Below are positions 35,005 through 42,639 of a stretch of 52,034 nt of DNA, one piece after another. The position numbers and the translations under genes were made by a program. Below the pieces are notes generated by a model. It saw nothing but the letters and a program-made list of their open reading frames with translations, did no database searches and was not told the origin of the DNA. Origin of the DNA: Bradyrhizobium centrolobii (GTDB lineage: Bacteria > Pseudomonadota > Alphaproteobacteria > Rhizobiales > Xanthobacteraceae); contig NZ_LUUB01000125.1 of assembly GCF_001641635.1 (NCBI RefSeq), positions 174,573 through 226,606 of the forward strand. Reading direction: 5' to 3'. Each line of letters begins with the position of its first letter. Positions within the stretch are counted from its first letter, which is position 1.

Positions 35005-37626
35005 TCATCCGAGTGCTTGAACTTCAATATGGTCTGGCGGCAATCCAGCTTGATATCTCTGATACATCGCCTCGTAAGCTGCTTCCAAGTGTTTCGCATA
35101 GAGCGCCGCGTCAAAGAGTGGTGCCGTCAGGCGGGTCCTTTGCAGCCTTTCGCGAATACCCTGAAGCTTCTGCTTATCAAGCGCCAGGTCGATTGCAAGC
35201 GCTTCATATTCCTCACGCGTTCGCGTTATCAGCTCAGGCAAGCCAACAGCGCTAAGCAAGCTCGCCGCGACGCGGCCTGCGAAACTATTTCCAATTTGTG
35301 TCACGACCGGCAAGCCGGCCCACAACGCATCACTGGCCGTCGTATGCGCGTTGTATGGCAGCGTATCCAGGAAAAAATCGGCAAGGCGATGGCGCGCCAA
35401 ATGGTCTGATAATGATGAAACGTGCTTCGCAAACACCAGGCGATCTGGATCGACGCCCAGGGCTTTAGCTTCCTTTCGCAAGTTAGATCTTGCGATCTCT
35501 CCCATATCAGACAACCACAATACCGACCGATCCACGCTCCTCAAAATATTCATCCAAGAGCCAAAGACAGATCGATTGATCTTGTAGGCGTTATTGAAAC
35601 AACAAAATACCGTCCATTCCTGCGGCAGATCGTGATCAACCCGATTGGGCATCGTTTCGTCGATTGCCTCACCTTTGTTGTCGCGTGGCATAAAACTGCC
35701 GGGCAGACGAACGACTTTCTCTTCAAAGAATTGGCTGCTTGGCTCCGGCAACACGACGTGATCGGCAACGATGTAATCCGATAGTTCTCTGCTCCCCAAT
35801 GTCCCTGCGAATCCAAGGTAGTTGACGACGATCGGAGCGGGACTGGATGCAAACAACGACAGCCTGGCATTCTGCGTATGCCCCGCCAGATCGACAAGAA
35901 TGTCGATCTGCGCATCGTTGATCGCCTCCAGGACTTCACTGTCGTTCTTCTGCTGGCAATCGATAAAGCGATGAAAGGACGTTTCCAGCCGCTTGCGCAG
36001 ATCGCTATTGTCGTTTGGACCGATTGAAAAGGCGTACGTCTCAAATCGATCAGTATCGTGGTTCTCGAATATCCCAGCAGTCAGGTGCCCGACCGGATGC
36101 TGACGAAAATCGGGTGAAACATATCCGACCCGAATCTTGTCGTGCTTATGGACTTCACCGCTTGAACTTGTTTTAGAGGAACGCGGGCACTTTGCGGCCA
36201 CCCATGCCTTGGCGCATCGCAGATGATCATCAGGCGAATCCGTCAACGACAGCAACGCAAAAGGAGAGCTATTGGCTTTTCCGGTCCGAATTGCTGCCGT
36301 CAAATGACTGATCTCTTCTTCCAGATTATCCCAGTTGCACAAATTCATCTTTGCATGAAGACGCACCCCCTCGATGCCCTCCAAGTCAGACCTGATCGAC
36401 AGCGCCCTGTCATAAGCAGCAACTGCCTCATCGTAGCGCTTGAGTTCCGTGAAAAGATTACCGCGCCCCACCCACGCATTCTCTAGATCAGGCTTGGTCG
36501 ACAGCGCTTGGTCATACGCGGCAAGCGCCTCTTCATAGCGCTTCAGACTCCACAAGACATTACCTCGACCGAGCCATGCTTCTGCGAGATCAGGCTTGAT
36601 GGACAGCGCCTTGTCATATGCCGCGAATGCGTCGTCATAGCGCTTGAGCTCGGTGAGAACATTGCCCCGGCCAAGCCACGCTTCTGCCAGATCAGGCCTG
36701 ATCGACAGCGCCTTGTCATACGCAACGAACGCTTCGTGATAGCGCTTGAGATCGCAGGACACATTGCCCCTGCCAAGCCACGCATTCTCCAGATCAGGCC
36801 TGATCGACAGCGCCTTGTCGTATGCAGCCGAGGCTTCGTCATAGCGCTTGAGGCGCCAGAAAACATGGCCCCGGGCAACCCACGCACTCTCGAGATCAGG
36901 CTTGATCGACAGCGCCCCGTCGTACGCAGCAAGCGCTTCGTCATGGCGCTTGAGATCGGAAAAAACGTCTCCTCGACCAACCCACGCATTCGCAAAGTCA
37001 GGCTTGATCGACAGCGCCTTGCCGTACGTGGCGAATGCCTCGTCATAGCGCTTGAGATTGCGGAAAGCATTACCTCGACCAAGCCACGCATTCTCCAGGT
37101 CAGGCTTGATCGACAACGCTTTATCGTATGCAACGAGGGCGTCGTCAAAACGGCCGAGCTTTTCAAGACAATTGCCTTTGCTTGCATATGCATCAGCAAA
37201 GTTCGGATTGTAGAATGTCGCCTTGTCGAATTGATCGATCGCTTCCGAATAGCTCCTCGCAAACTCGGCAAGTATCGAGCCCCTGTTATGGTATGAGAGG
37301 GGATTGCGCGGATTCACCGCCAATGCGCGCGTGAAATATATCAGGGCTTCTTGAGGCCGTTTCAGGGATTTGAGCGCATATCCATAATTGCTGAGCGCTT
37401 CGTCACTGCTTCCATTCAGGGCTACCGCCGCTTTGAGATGGACCTCCGCCTCCGCAAATCGACCTTGTATGAGCTTCACTACACCCAAGAGATGTTCGAC
37501 GTCGAATATGTTCCTGGACGATTTTGCTATCTGCTGCAGTATTCTTTCCGCTTTGAGCAAATCATTGGCGTGAAAGGCATCGACAGCACGTCGAAATTTG
37601 GCATGCAGTTCATTCGCCAAACCCAT
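35005..37626 (-). CDS. TPR protein with SPINDLY/O-GlcNAc-transferase-like domain
   Basis: This 873-residue cytoplasmic protein has N-terminal TPR repeats (about 1-420) and a GT41-type glycosyltransferase domain (about 480-860). The array includes eight 34-residue units from residue 146 to 417, seven of them nearly identical (AWLGRGN..LKRYDEA..AYDKALSIKPDLEN pattern). The catalytic part shows IRVGYVSPDFRQHPVGH, DILVDLAGHTQNARLSLF, VNYLGFAGTLG, FCCFNNAYKIN and LDTLPYNAHTTASDALWAG, which match bacterial OGT/SPY homologues. The acceptor protein is unknown. Base composition is lower in GC than flanking genes, which may mean foreign origin. Confidence 0.9.
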   Translation of the reverse strand: MGLANELHAKFRRAVDAFHANDLLKAERILQQIAKSSRNIFDVEHLLGVVKLIQGRFAEAEVHLKAAVALNGSSDEALSNYGYALKSLKRPQEALIYFTRALAVNPRNPLSYHNRGSILAEFARSYSEAIDQFDKATFYNPNFADAYASKGNCLEKLGRFDDALVAYDKALSIKPDLENAWLGRGNAFRNLKRYDEAFATYGKALSIKPDFANAWVGRGDVFSDLKRHDEALAAYDGALSIKPDLESAWVARGHVFWRLKRYDEASAAYDKALSIRPDLENAWLGRGNVSCDLKRYHEAFVAYDKALSIRPDLAEAWLGRGNVLTELKRYDDAFAAYDKALSIKPDLAEAWLGRGNVLWSLKRYEEALAAYDQALSTKPDLENAWVGRGNLFTELKRYDEAVAAYDRALSIRSDLEGIEGVRLHAKMNLCNWDNLEEEISHLTAAIRTGKANSSPFALLSLTDSPDDHLRCAKAWVAAKCPRSSKTSSSGEVHKHDKIRVGYVSPDFRQHPVGHLTAGIFENHDTDRFETYAFSIGPNDNSDLRKRLETSFHRFIDCQQKNDSEVLEAINDAQIDILVDLAGHTQNARLSLFASSPAPIVVNYLGFAGTLGSRELSDYIVADHVVLPEPSSQFFEEKVVRLPGSFMPRDNKGEAIDETMPNRVDHDLPQEWTVFCCFNNAYKINRSVFGSWMNILRSVDRSVLWLSDMGEIARSNLRKEAKALGVDPDRLVFAKHVSSLSDHLARHRLADFFLDTLPYNAHTTASDALWAGLPVVTQIGNSFAGRVAASLLSAVGLPELITRTREEYEALAIDLALDKQKLQGIRERLQRTRLTAPLFDAALYAKHLEAAYEAMYQRYQAGLPPDHIEVQALG
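36376..37089 (-). repeat. 102-bp tandem repeat coding seven TPR units
   Basis: Seven consecutive 102-bp units, in frame with the OGT-like gene, differ from each other at a minority of positions. Shared blocks such as AGGCTTGATCGACAGCGCC and TCATAGCGCTTGAG recur at 102-base intervals. Such an array can gain or lose units by recombination without breaking the frame. Confidence 0.85.
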
Positions 37627-38182
37627 TCCTCCCTGAGATCATCTGCTCAAACATAGCAACCGGTTCGGCGAAGGCATAGCGCACATTCCTTGAGCCGCTA
37701 ATTGGCAAAGCGATTGCCGGCGATTGCAATCGTGGCTGTCGGAGATGCAATCAAGCTGGCCGGCCTCTAGGGATCGATGCGAAAGAGGATGTGCGCGGCC
37801 TCGAAGCGCCAGTGCAATCGCATCTCGCCCAAGCCAACCAGGCACGCAAATCATCCGCGGAAGGAACTCGCCACTCTGGGCATCGGCGCCGACACTGCGA
37901 GGTCGGCAAGATCAGGCTGGAGTTGGGAGGCGAGGCAAGCCCGACAGAAGCGTCTCGCGAGGCCTCTCCCGGAGAGCGGTTGGCTGCGGATTAGTTCCCA
38001 ACGGCGCCCCTCGTGCCTCTCAGCAGTGGCGTTGAAGGCTAAGCAAGCCGATCCCGGCGGCCCCGACGCGGCACATTTCCGTCAGCGGATTTGGGATTTG
38101 AAAGGGTATGCGCGTGCTTTGAGGCCGGCAGTCGCGCCCCACCCCGCAAAGCCAAGCAAAATCAATATCTTAAGTTGCTGTA
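37627..38182. other. Non-coding region between the OGT-like gene and tRNA-Ser
   Basis: This region of 556 bases has no supported gene. A plus-strand frame of 154 residues (37777-38241) runs into the tRNA on its wrong strand and is spurious. No clear repeat or integrase remnant is visible. Confidence 0.55.
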
Positions 38183-38276
38183 TGGCGGAGACGGAGGGAT
38201 TCGAACCCTCGATAGGCCTTTACAAGCCTATAACGGTTTAGCAAACCGCCGCCTTCAGCCACTCGGCCACGTCTCC
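38183..38276 (-). tRNA. tRNA-Ser(GCU)
   Basis: The minus strand gives acceptor arm GGAGACG pairing with CGTCTCC, D-arm TGGCCGAGTGGCTGAAGGC, anticodon loop TTTGCTAAA (anticodon GCT), a long variable arm and T-arm GAGGGTTCGAATCCCTC. The discriminator base is G, and the CCA end is encoded at 38185-38183. The long variable arm confirms class II serine tRNA reading AGC/AGU. Confidence 0.97.
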
Positions 38277-38425
38277 AATGTGCCGGGTATGCCCGACACA
38301 GCGGCTAGCCGCAAGCGGCAGAATTGCGTGGGCGCATTCTTTCACGGGAAAGACATCCCCGAACGCTCCTCCCCTGGGGAGTTGCGCCCGGCCCGGGGTC
38401 TCCTTGCCCTTATATATGTGTGCGC

Positions 38426-38635
38426 CTAGCGGCAGGATCGCCAGACACGCCAATGCGAGGGGGAAATCAGCACGGACTCTCCGGCCCAGACGTTGAACCA
38501 CACACCGGATTTGCGCCGGCAGGGAAAGGTCCAGGGCACGATGCCCGTCTTATGCAGCCGTCCGAGTTCCAGATCGCAGTCGTCCGGCGCAATCTGGATC
38601 GGCAGCCAGTGGCCGGTCTTGTCGGTATCGCTCAT
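38426..38635 (-). CDS. Small conserved hypothetical protein
   Basis: This 69-residue protein begins MSDTDKTGHWLPIQIAPDD and is rich in Trp (WTFPCRRKSGVWFNVWAG, SPSHWRVW). The C-terminal SHWRVW pattern resembles small phage- and rhizobium-type proteins with PTHWxxW ends, whose function is unknown. ATG 38635 is preferred to 38659 because the upstream residues look like non-coding DNA. The gene ends about 150 bases upstream of tRNA-Ser on the same strand. Confidence 0.5.
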   Translation of the reverse strand: MSDTDKTGHWLPIQIAPDDCDLELGRLHKTGIVPWTFPCRRKSGVWFNVWAGESVLISPSHWRVWRSCR

Positions 38636-38729
38636 GCCGCGCGATCTAGTCGCCGGCACGCCGCATGAACTTGATTCAGCGCAAGAAGGTCAGTCCGTGA
38701 AAACACGGGCCTCCGCGCGATTGGTCAGC

Positions 38730-38996
38730 TCAGTGCGTGGAGACCCACGCCCTCGCCTGCCGCTGCGCGGCGGAGATTTCGGCCTCCGACATCTGCCCGG
38801 CGACTTCCTGGCGCAGCGCGATGGCGTCCTTGCGACCCTTCAGCGCGGCAAGGTCGAACCATTTGTGCGCGGCGATGAGGTCGACGAGGCCGGAGCGGCC
38901 GCTCGCCCAATACAGTCCGCGCTCGAACAGCACGTCCGACAACGCACTCGCGTCGATCGGCGTTGCCGTCTCCAGATCGAAGGTCCCCTGAAACAT
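38730..38996 (-). CDS. Sel1-like single-repeat protein
   Basis: This 88-residue protein has one Sel1/TPR-type hairpin: LFERGLYWASGRSGLVDLI, AAHKWFDLAALKGRKDAI, then an amphipathic helix AGQMSEAEISAAQRQARAW. The AHKWFxLAA pattern is the Sel1 hallmark. AAGGGG lies eight bases before ATG 38996. It is a conserved small protein type of bradyrhizobia and probably a protein-protein interaction module; its partner is unknown. Confidence 0.75.
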   Translation of the reverse strand: MFQGTFDLETATPIDASALSDVLFERGLYWASGRSGLVDLIAAHKWFDLAALKGRKDAIALRQEVAGQMSEAEISAAQRQARAWVSTH

Positions 38997-39314
38997 ACCG
39001 CATCCCCTTTTATCATTATGCCGCCTCGTTCCCCCGAGCGCGGCTCCCGTCCAGCTTGTTCAACTCGTCCCCATGCCGTTTGCCGGCTTGTTGGAGACGA
39101 TGATGGCGGGCAATTTTGAATGGCAGTTTAAGTATCGCGATGAAGAGGACGTAAACGCAAAGCCGCGATGCCCGTTGGGAAAATGCAAAAGCCCCCGATT
39201 CGCAGGCACTTCTGCGATTCGTCAGACTTGGTTTACCCTCTCGATTTTCGGACAACGATAACCATCGCGCACGGTCGGAGGCAGGGCGATCGCATTTGAG
39301 CATTCACAAGTGTT

Positions 39315-39435
39315 GTCATGCCCGGGCTTGTCCCGGACATCCACGTCCTTCGTGCCGCGTGGCTAGGTGTGGATGGCCGGGACATAGGCGAGCGGAAGCG
39401 ACGCCGTCCTTCGGACGGCTATGCCCGGCCATGAC
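39315..39435. repeat. Interspersed inverted repeat (GTCATGCCCGG type)
   Basis: GTCATGCCCGG (39315-39325) pairs with CCGGCCATGAC (39425-39435) with one mismatch. Inner arms (CGGACATCCACG against GTGTGGATGGCCGGG) extend the pairing. It is a common Bradyrhizobium intergenic repeat family. Confidence 0.7.
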
Positions 39436-39549
39436 GCCGTGGAGGCTTTAGCGCCCAAACCCTCGGGTCACGTGCGATCGCCCTGCGGTCGGAGACGCAG
39501 CAGGCCGTCGCGTTTGAAAGACAGTTTGGCGGCTGGCCTTTTTGCGGCC

Positions 39550-39666
39550 CGTCCTTCGAAACGCTCGCCGTAGGCGGGCTCCTCAGGCTGAGGTCTGTTT
39601 CGCGGCGAGGTCCTGGATCCTCGTGGTGAGCAGCGCCGCCTTACGGCGCGTCTCGAACCATCAGGC
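39550..39666. repeat. Degenerate interspersed repeat (CGTCCTTCGAAACGC type)
   Basis: The segment CGTCCTTCGAAACGC...GGGCTCCTCAGGCTGAGG and, after it, ATCCTCGTGGTGAGCAGCGCC...GGCGCGTCTCGAACCATCAGG look like two halves of repeat families seen in bradyrhizobia, here with mismatches. The arms CCTTCGAAACGC and GCGTCTCGAACC are related in inverted order. Confidence 0.5.
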
Positions 39667-40226
39667 CGAGCCTGTTCGCGGCGATCAACGGCCATATGCG
39701 ACGGCCCGGAAAGCTCGGATGCACCTGCGCGTCGCCTTGTCATCCCGCGCGAGGGTGGGAATCCAATGCGGAGGCGTCTCAGCACGATAGTGACTGCCTC
39801 TGGAAATCCGCGCCGTCCCGCCCGGCCGGGCGACGGCACCAAACACAGCGCGGCCGCCATGCCGCGACGATCGCCCGCCTGCTCCGCAGGCGCAGCCACG
39901 TCTCGCATCTGAAATGTCGGGAAATGAAATGCCGGCCAGGATCCCGGCTTAAGGGAACGAGGGCGTCGGCGAACACGTCAGGACCAGATTCCACTTTGGC
40001 CCGAAGGCCGCTTGTGAAATTGCGGAGCCCTTTAGGAGCGACCGCACCGAACGAAGAAAACTCGTTTCTTCTGCCGGACCGGACTTTCACGAGCAAGCTT
40101 GCGAAAGACGAACGGTCCGACCGTTGACCTGATGTCTCGCCGACACCCTCTATCGTCGACCAGGGCCCGTTGAGAGGCGCTGATGACGTGCCGGCAATCT
40201 AAGAGCCGGCAACTTCAGTAGCGAAG

Positions 40227-40319
40227 TTACTTCTTCTTCTTCGCGACCTTGCGGGTCTTCTTCGCAGTCTTCTTCACTGCGCTCTTCGCCTTCTTCGCCT
40301 TCTTCGCTTTCTTCGCCAT
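40227..40319 (-). CDS. Lysine-rich histone-H1-like mini-protein
   Basis: This 30-residue peptide is almost entirely Lys and Ala (MAKKAKKAKKAKSAVKKT, then a KKTRKVAKKKK end). It has a good ribosome-binding site (GGAGGG, 40323-40328, three bases upstream of the ATG) and a TAA stop. The composition resembles the C-terminal tail of histone H1 and bacterial AlgP/Hc1-type DNA-binding tails, so binding to DNA or RNA is likely. It is too short for a fold. It has its own upstream region of about 550 bases, which speaks for independent transcription. Confidence 0.65.
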   Translation of the reverse strand: MAKKAKKAKKAKSAVKKTAKKTRKVAKKKK

Positions 40320-40837
40320 GTTGCCCTCCGATGTGAGATGGCTTAATCGTTGCGTGCACTCGGGGATCGAATGCACTTCATCCCGAATACACCAACACAG
40401 CGAAAAAAACAGCGTCTCGCTTAAGGAAGTGTTGACGCAGCAAGGCGCCTGCGCCTTACGCGCTTGATCCTGGCGCACTGAAAGACATGCGCTTGCGATT
40501 GCAGGAAGCGCCCGCAGCATCATCGCCCTCGCGCATCGCGATTGCACAAAAACCCTATGCAGCAAGTATTTTTCTGCATTCACGCTTCGCGCACGATCGT
40601 CGCGATGATGCATGCTGCGACTCGCTCGAAGGCGCGCGGAAAGCGCCGCGCGGACTCTGAGTCGCGACTTTTGGCAACGAAAATATTTTCATGCTTAACG
40701 GCGCTAGCGCTCGCCGTAGCGCGCCTGAGGCCGACTTTTGCGCGAATCGAAGATCGCGATTCGGTTGGGCTTGAAGGATGCGATCGAGGCGATGGTCGCT
40801 GTCGTCACGTGCGCGAGACGGATGCGCGAAGGCTCAA
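40320..40837. other. Intergenic region upstream of the lysine-rich gene
   Basis: Between the lysine-rich gene and the hairpin after gatB I see no supported gene. The part nearest the small gene is AT-richer (a run CGAAAAAAACAGC near 40400-40415) and may hold its promoter. Around 40590-40830 many GCGATCG-like words occur, without clear arrangement. Confidence 0.45.
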
Positions 40838-40867
40838 TCGCGGTGACGGCGTGCGCCGTCACCGCGA
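40838..40867. terminator. Strong hairpin after gatB
   Basis: TCGCGGTGACGGC (40838-40850) and GCCGTCACCGCGA (40855-40867) form a perfect 13-bp stem with a GTGC loop, four bases after the gatB stop. The T-run is absent. It probably ends or protects the gat transcript. Confidence 0.7.
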
Positions 40868-40871
40868 CATC

Positions 40872-42350
40872 TCAGACGCCAAGCTTGGACTTTAGCAGAT
40901 CATTGACGGCTTGGGGATTGGCCTTGCCACCGGATGACTTCATCACCTGACCGACGAACCAGCCGAGCGCCTGCGGCTTGTCCTTGACCTGTGCGACCTT
41001 GTCGGGATTGGCCGCGATGATGTCGTCCACCACCTTCTCGATCGCCGAGAGGTCGGTGACCTGCTTCATGCCGCGGCTTTCGACGAGCGCGCGAGGATCG
41101 CCGCCCTCCTGCCAGACGATCTCGAACAGATCCTTGGCGATCTTGCCGGAGATCGTGCCCTCGCCGATCAGGTCGACGATCGCGGCAAGCTGCTCGGACG
41201 TGACGGGAGAGCCCGCAATGTCCCCGCCTTCCTTGTTGAGACGGCCGAACAGCTCGTTGATCACCCAGTTGGCAGCCACCTTGCCGTCGCGAGCGCGGTT
41301 GGCGAGCCTGTCCAGCACAGTCTCGTAGAACACCGCGCTCTCGCGCTCGGCGACCAGCACACTCGCATCGTAGGCGGAGAGACCGAAGTCGGCGACGAAG
41401 CGCGCCTTCTTCTGGTCCGGCAGTTCAGGAAGCTCTGCTTTCAGCAGGTCGACGAAGCTTTGCGAGAACTCGAGCGGCAGGAGATCGGGATCGGGGAAGT
41501 AGCGGTAGTCGTGCGCCTCTTCCTTGGACCGCATCGAGCGCGTCTCACCCTTGTTCGGGTCGTAGAGCCGCGTCTCCTGCTCGATCTCGCCGCCATCCTC
41601 GAGGATCTCGATCTGGCGCCGCGCCTCATACTCGATCGCCTGCCCAATGAAGTTGATCGAGTTCATGTTCTTGATCTCGCAGCGGGTGCCGAGCGGCCCG
41701 CCGGGCTTGCGCACCGAGACGTTGACGTCGGCGCGCAGGTTGCCCTTCTCCATGTCGCCGTCGCAGGTGCCGAGATAGCGCAGGATCGAGCGCAGCTTGG
41801 TGACATAGGCCTTGGCCTGCTCGGCATCGCGGATGTCGGGCTTGGAGACGATCTCCATGAGCGCCACGCCGCAGCGATTGAAGTCGACATAGGACATGGT
41901 CGGCGACTGGTCGTGCAATAACTTGCCGGCGTCCTGCTCCAGATGCAGCCGCTCGATGCCGACGGTTGCGGTGCGGCCGCCGTCGAGCTCGAGCGTGACT
42001 TCGCCCTCGCCCACGATCGGCGACTTGTACTGGCTGATCTGGTAGCCCTGTGGCGAGTCCGGATAGAAATAGTTTTTCCGGTCGAACACCGAACGCAGAT
42101 TGATTTTTGCGTTCAGCCCCAGGCCAGTCCGGACAGCCTGCCTGACGCATTCCTCGTTGATGACGGGAAGCATGCCGGGCATCGCCGCGTCGACGAGGGA
42201 GACATGCGTGTTCGGCTCGCCGCCGAACGCGGTGGAGGCACCGGAGAACAGCTTTGAGTTCGAGGTGACCTGGGCATGGATCTCCATGCCGATGACCATC
42301 TCCCAGTCGCCGGTGGCGCCCTTGAGAAGCTTGTGCGTGGCCGTGCTCAT
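40872..42350 (-). CDS. gatB: Aspartyl/glutamyl-tRNA amidotransferase subunit B
   Basis: This 492-residue subunit of GatCAB activates the misacylated Glu-tRNA(Gln) or Asp-tRNA(Asn). Hallmarks are VIGMEIHAQVTSNSKLFSG, MPGMLPVINEECVRQAVRTG, DRKNYFYPDSPQGYQISQ, RLHLEQDAGKLLHD and a C-terminal YqeY-like domain ending in the NPQAVNDLLKSKL tRNA-tail motif. ATG 42350 overlaps the preceding stop (ATGA), so its translation is coupled to the small gene before it. Confidence 0.97.
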   Translation of the reverse strand: MSTATHKLLKGATGDWEMVIGMEIHAQVTSNSKLFSGASTAFGGEPNTHVSLVDAAMPGMLPVINEECVRQAVRTGLGLNAKINLRSVFDRKNYFYPDSPQGYQISQYKSPIVGEGEVTLELDGGRTATVGIERLHLEQDAGKLLHDQSPTMSYVDFNRCGVALMEIVSKPDIRDAEQAKAYVTKLRSILRYLGTCDGDMEKGNLRADVNVSVRKPGGPLGTRCEIKNMNSINFIGQAIEYEARRQIEILEDGGEIEQETRLYDPNKGETRSMRSKEEAHDYRYFPDPDLLPLEFSQSFVDLLKAELPELPDQKKARFVADFGLSAYDASVLVAERESAVFYETVLDRLANRARDGKVAANWVINELFGRLNKEGGDIAGSPVTSEQLAAIVDLIGEGTISGKIAKDLFEIVWQEGGDPRALVESRGMKQVTDLSAIEKVVDDIIAANPDKVAQVKDKPQALGWFVGQVMKSSGGKANPQAVNDLLKSKLGV

Positions 42351-42637
42351 GTCTTGCTCCCGAGCAGCGTGGCAGCGATCCGCTCCCACTCCGCCTGCAA
42401 TGAATCCTTCGCCGCCGGCTGGCCCGCCTGACGGTACCAGTAGCCGGCATTGCCGAGATCGCCTTCGACGCGATGCAAGTAGGCGTGCACCCACGCCGCC
42501 TCGCGGCTGTCGTCGTCCTGGACGATCTTGTGCGCTTGGTCCCAGTCGCCCTTGGCGGCCCACCAGAGGCCGGCCAGCGGCGCGCTGAGATCCGGCGCAG
42601 GCGCAGCGCCATCAAGGCTGGCGATGTACGCCGCCAT
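42347..42637 (-). CDS. Conserved small protein in the gat operon, unknown
   Basis: This 96-residue protein lies between gatA and gatB. ATG 42637 follows the gatA stop by two bases and its own stop overlaps gatB (ATGA). The sequence has two helical hairpins of TPR style: LSAPLAGLWWAAKGDWDQAH, then AAWVHAYLHRVEGDLGNAGY and WYRQAGQ. I recognise this WHDARGDWxxAH / AYLHRxEGDxxNAxYWYRRAG pattern as a widespread hypothetical family in proteobacteria, not specific to gat operons. Function unknown. Confidence 0.85.
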   Translation of the reverse strand: MAAYIASLDGAAPAPDLSAPLAGLWWAAKGDWDQAHKIVQDDDSREAAWVHAYLHRVEGDLGNAGYWYRQAGQPAAKDSLQAEWERIAATLLGSKT

Positions 42638-42639
42638 CG

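Larger units (their letters stand above)
38997..40226. other. Repeat-rich non-coding region
   Basis: This region of 1,230 bases contains two recognisable interspersed repeats (39315-39435 and 39550-39666) and otherwise no supported gene. Several open frames of 60-146 codons occur on both strands, but they overlap each other and the repeats and lack ribosome-binding sites and recognisable products. It may be decayed mobile DNA. Confidence 0.6.

Noticed and set aside
37777..38241. Plus-strand ORF of 154 codons ending in AETEGFEPSIGLYKPITV
   Set aside because: The C-terminal part is the antisense of tRNA-Ser(GCU); GFEPS-type tails are a known artefact of frames crossing serine tRNA genes. No ribosome-binding site.
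39073..39261. 62-codon plus-strand ORF
   Set aside because: No ribosome-binding site and no recognisable product; an overlapping minus-strand frame is equally open.
39468..39908. 146-codon minus-strand ORF in the repeat region
   Set aside because: It runs through degenerate interspersed repeats; translation is Arg/Ala/Pro-rich, as expected for random high-GC DNA.
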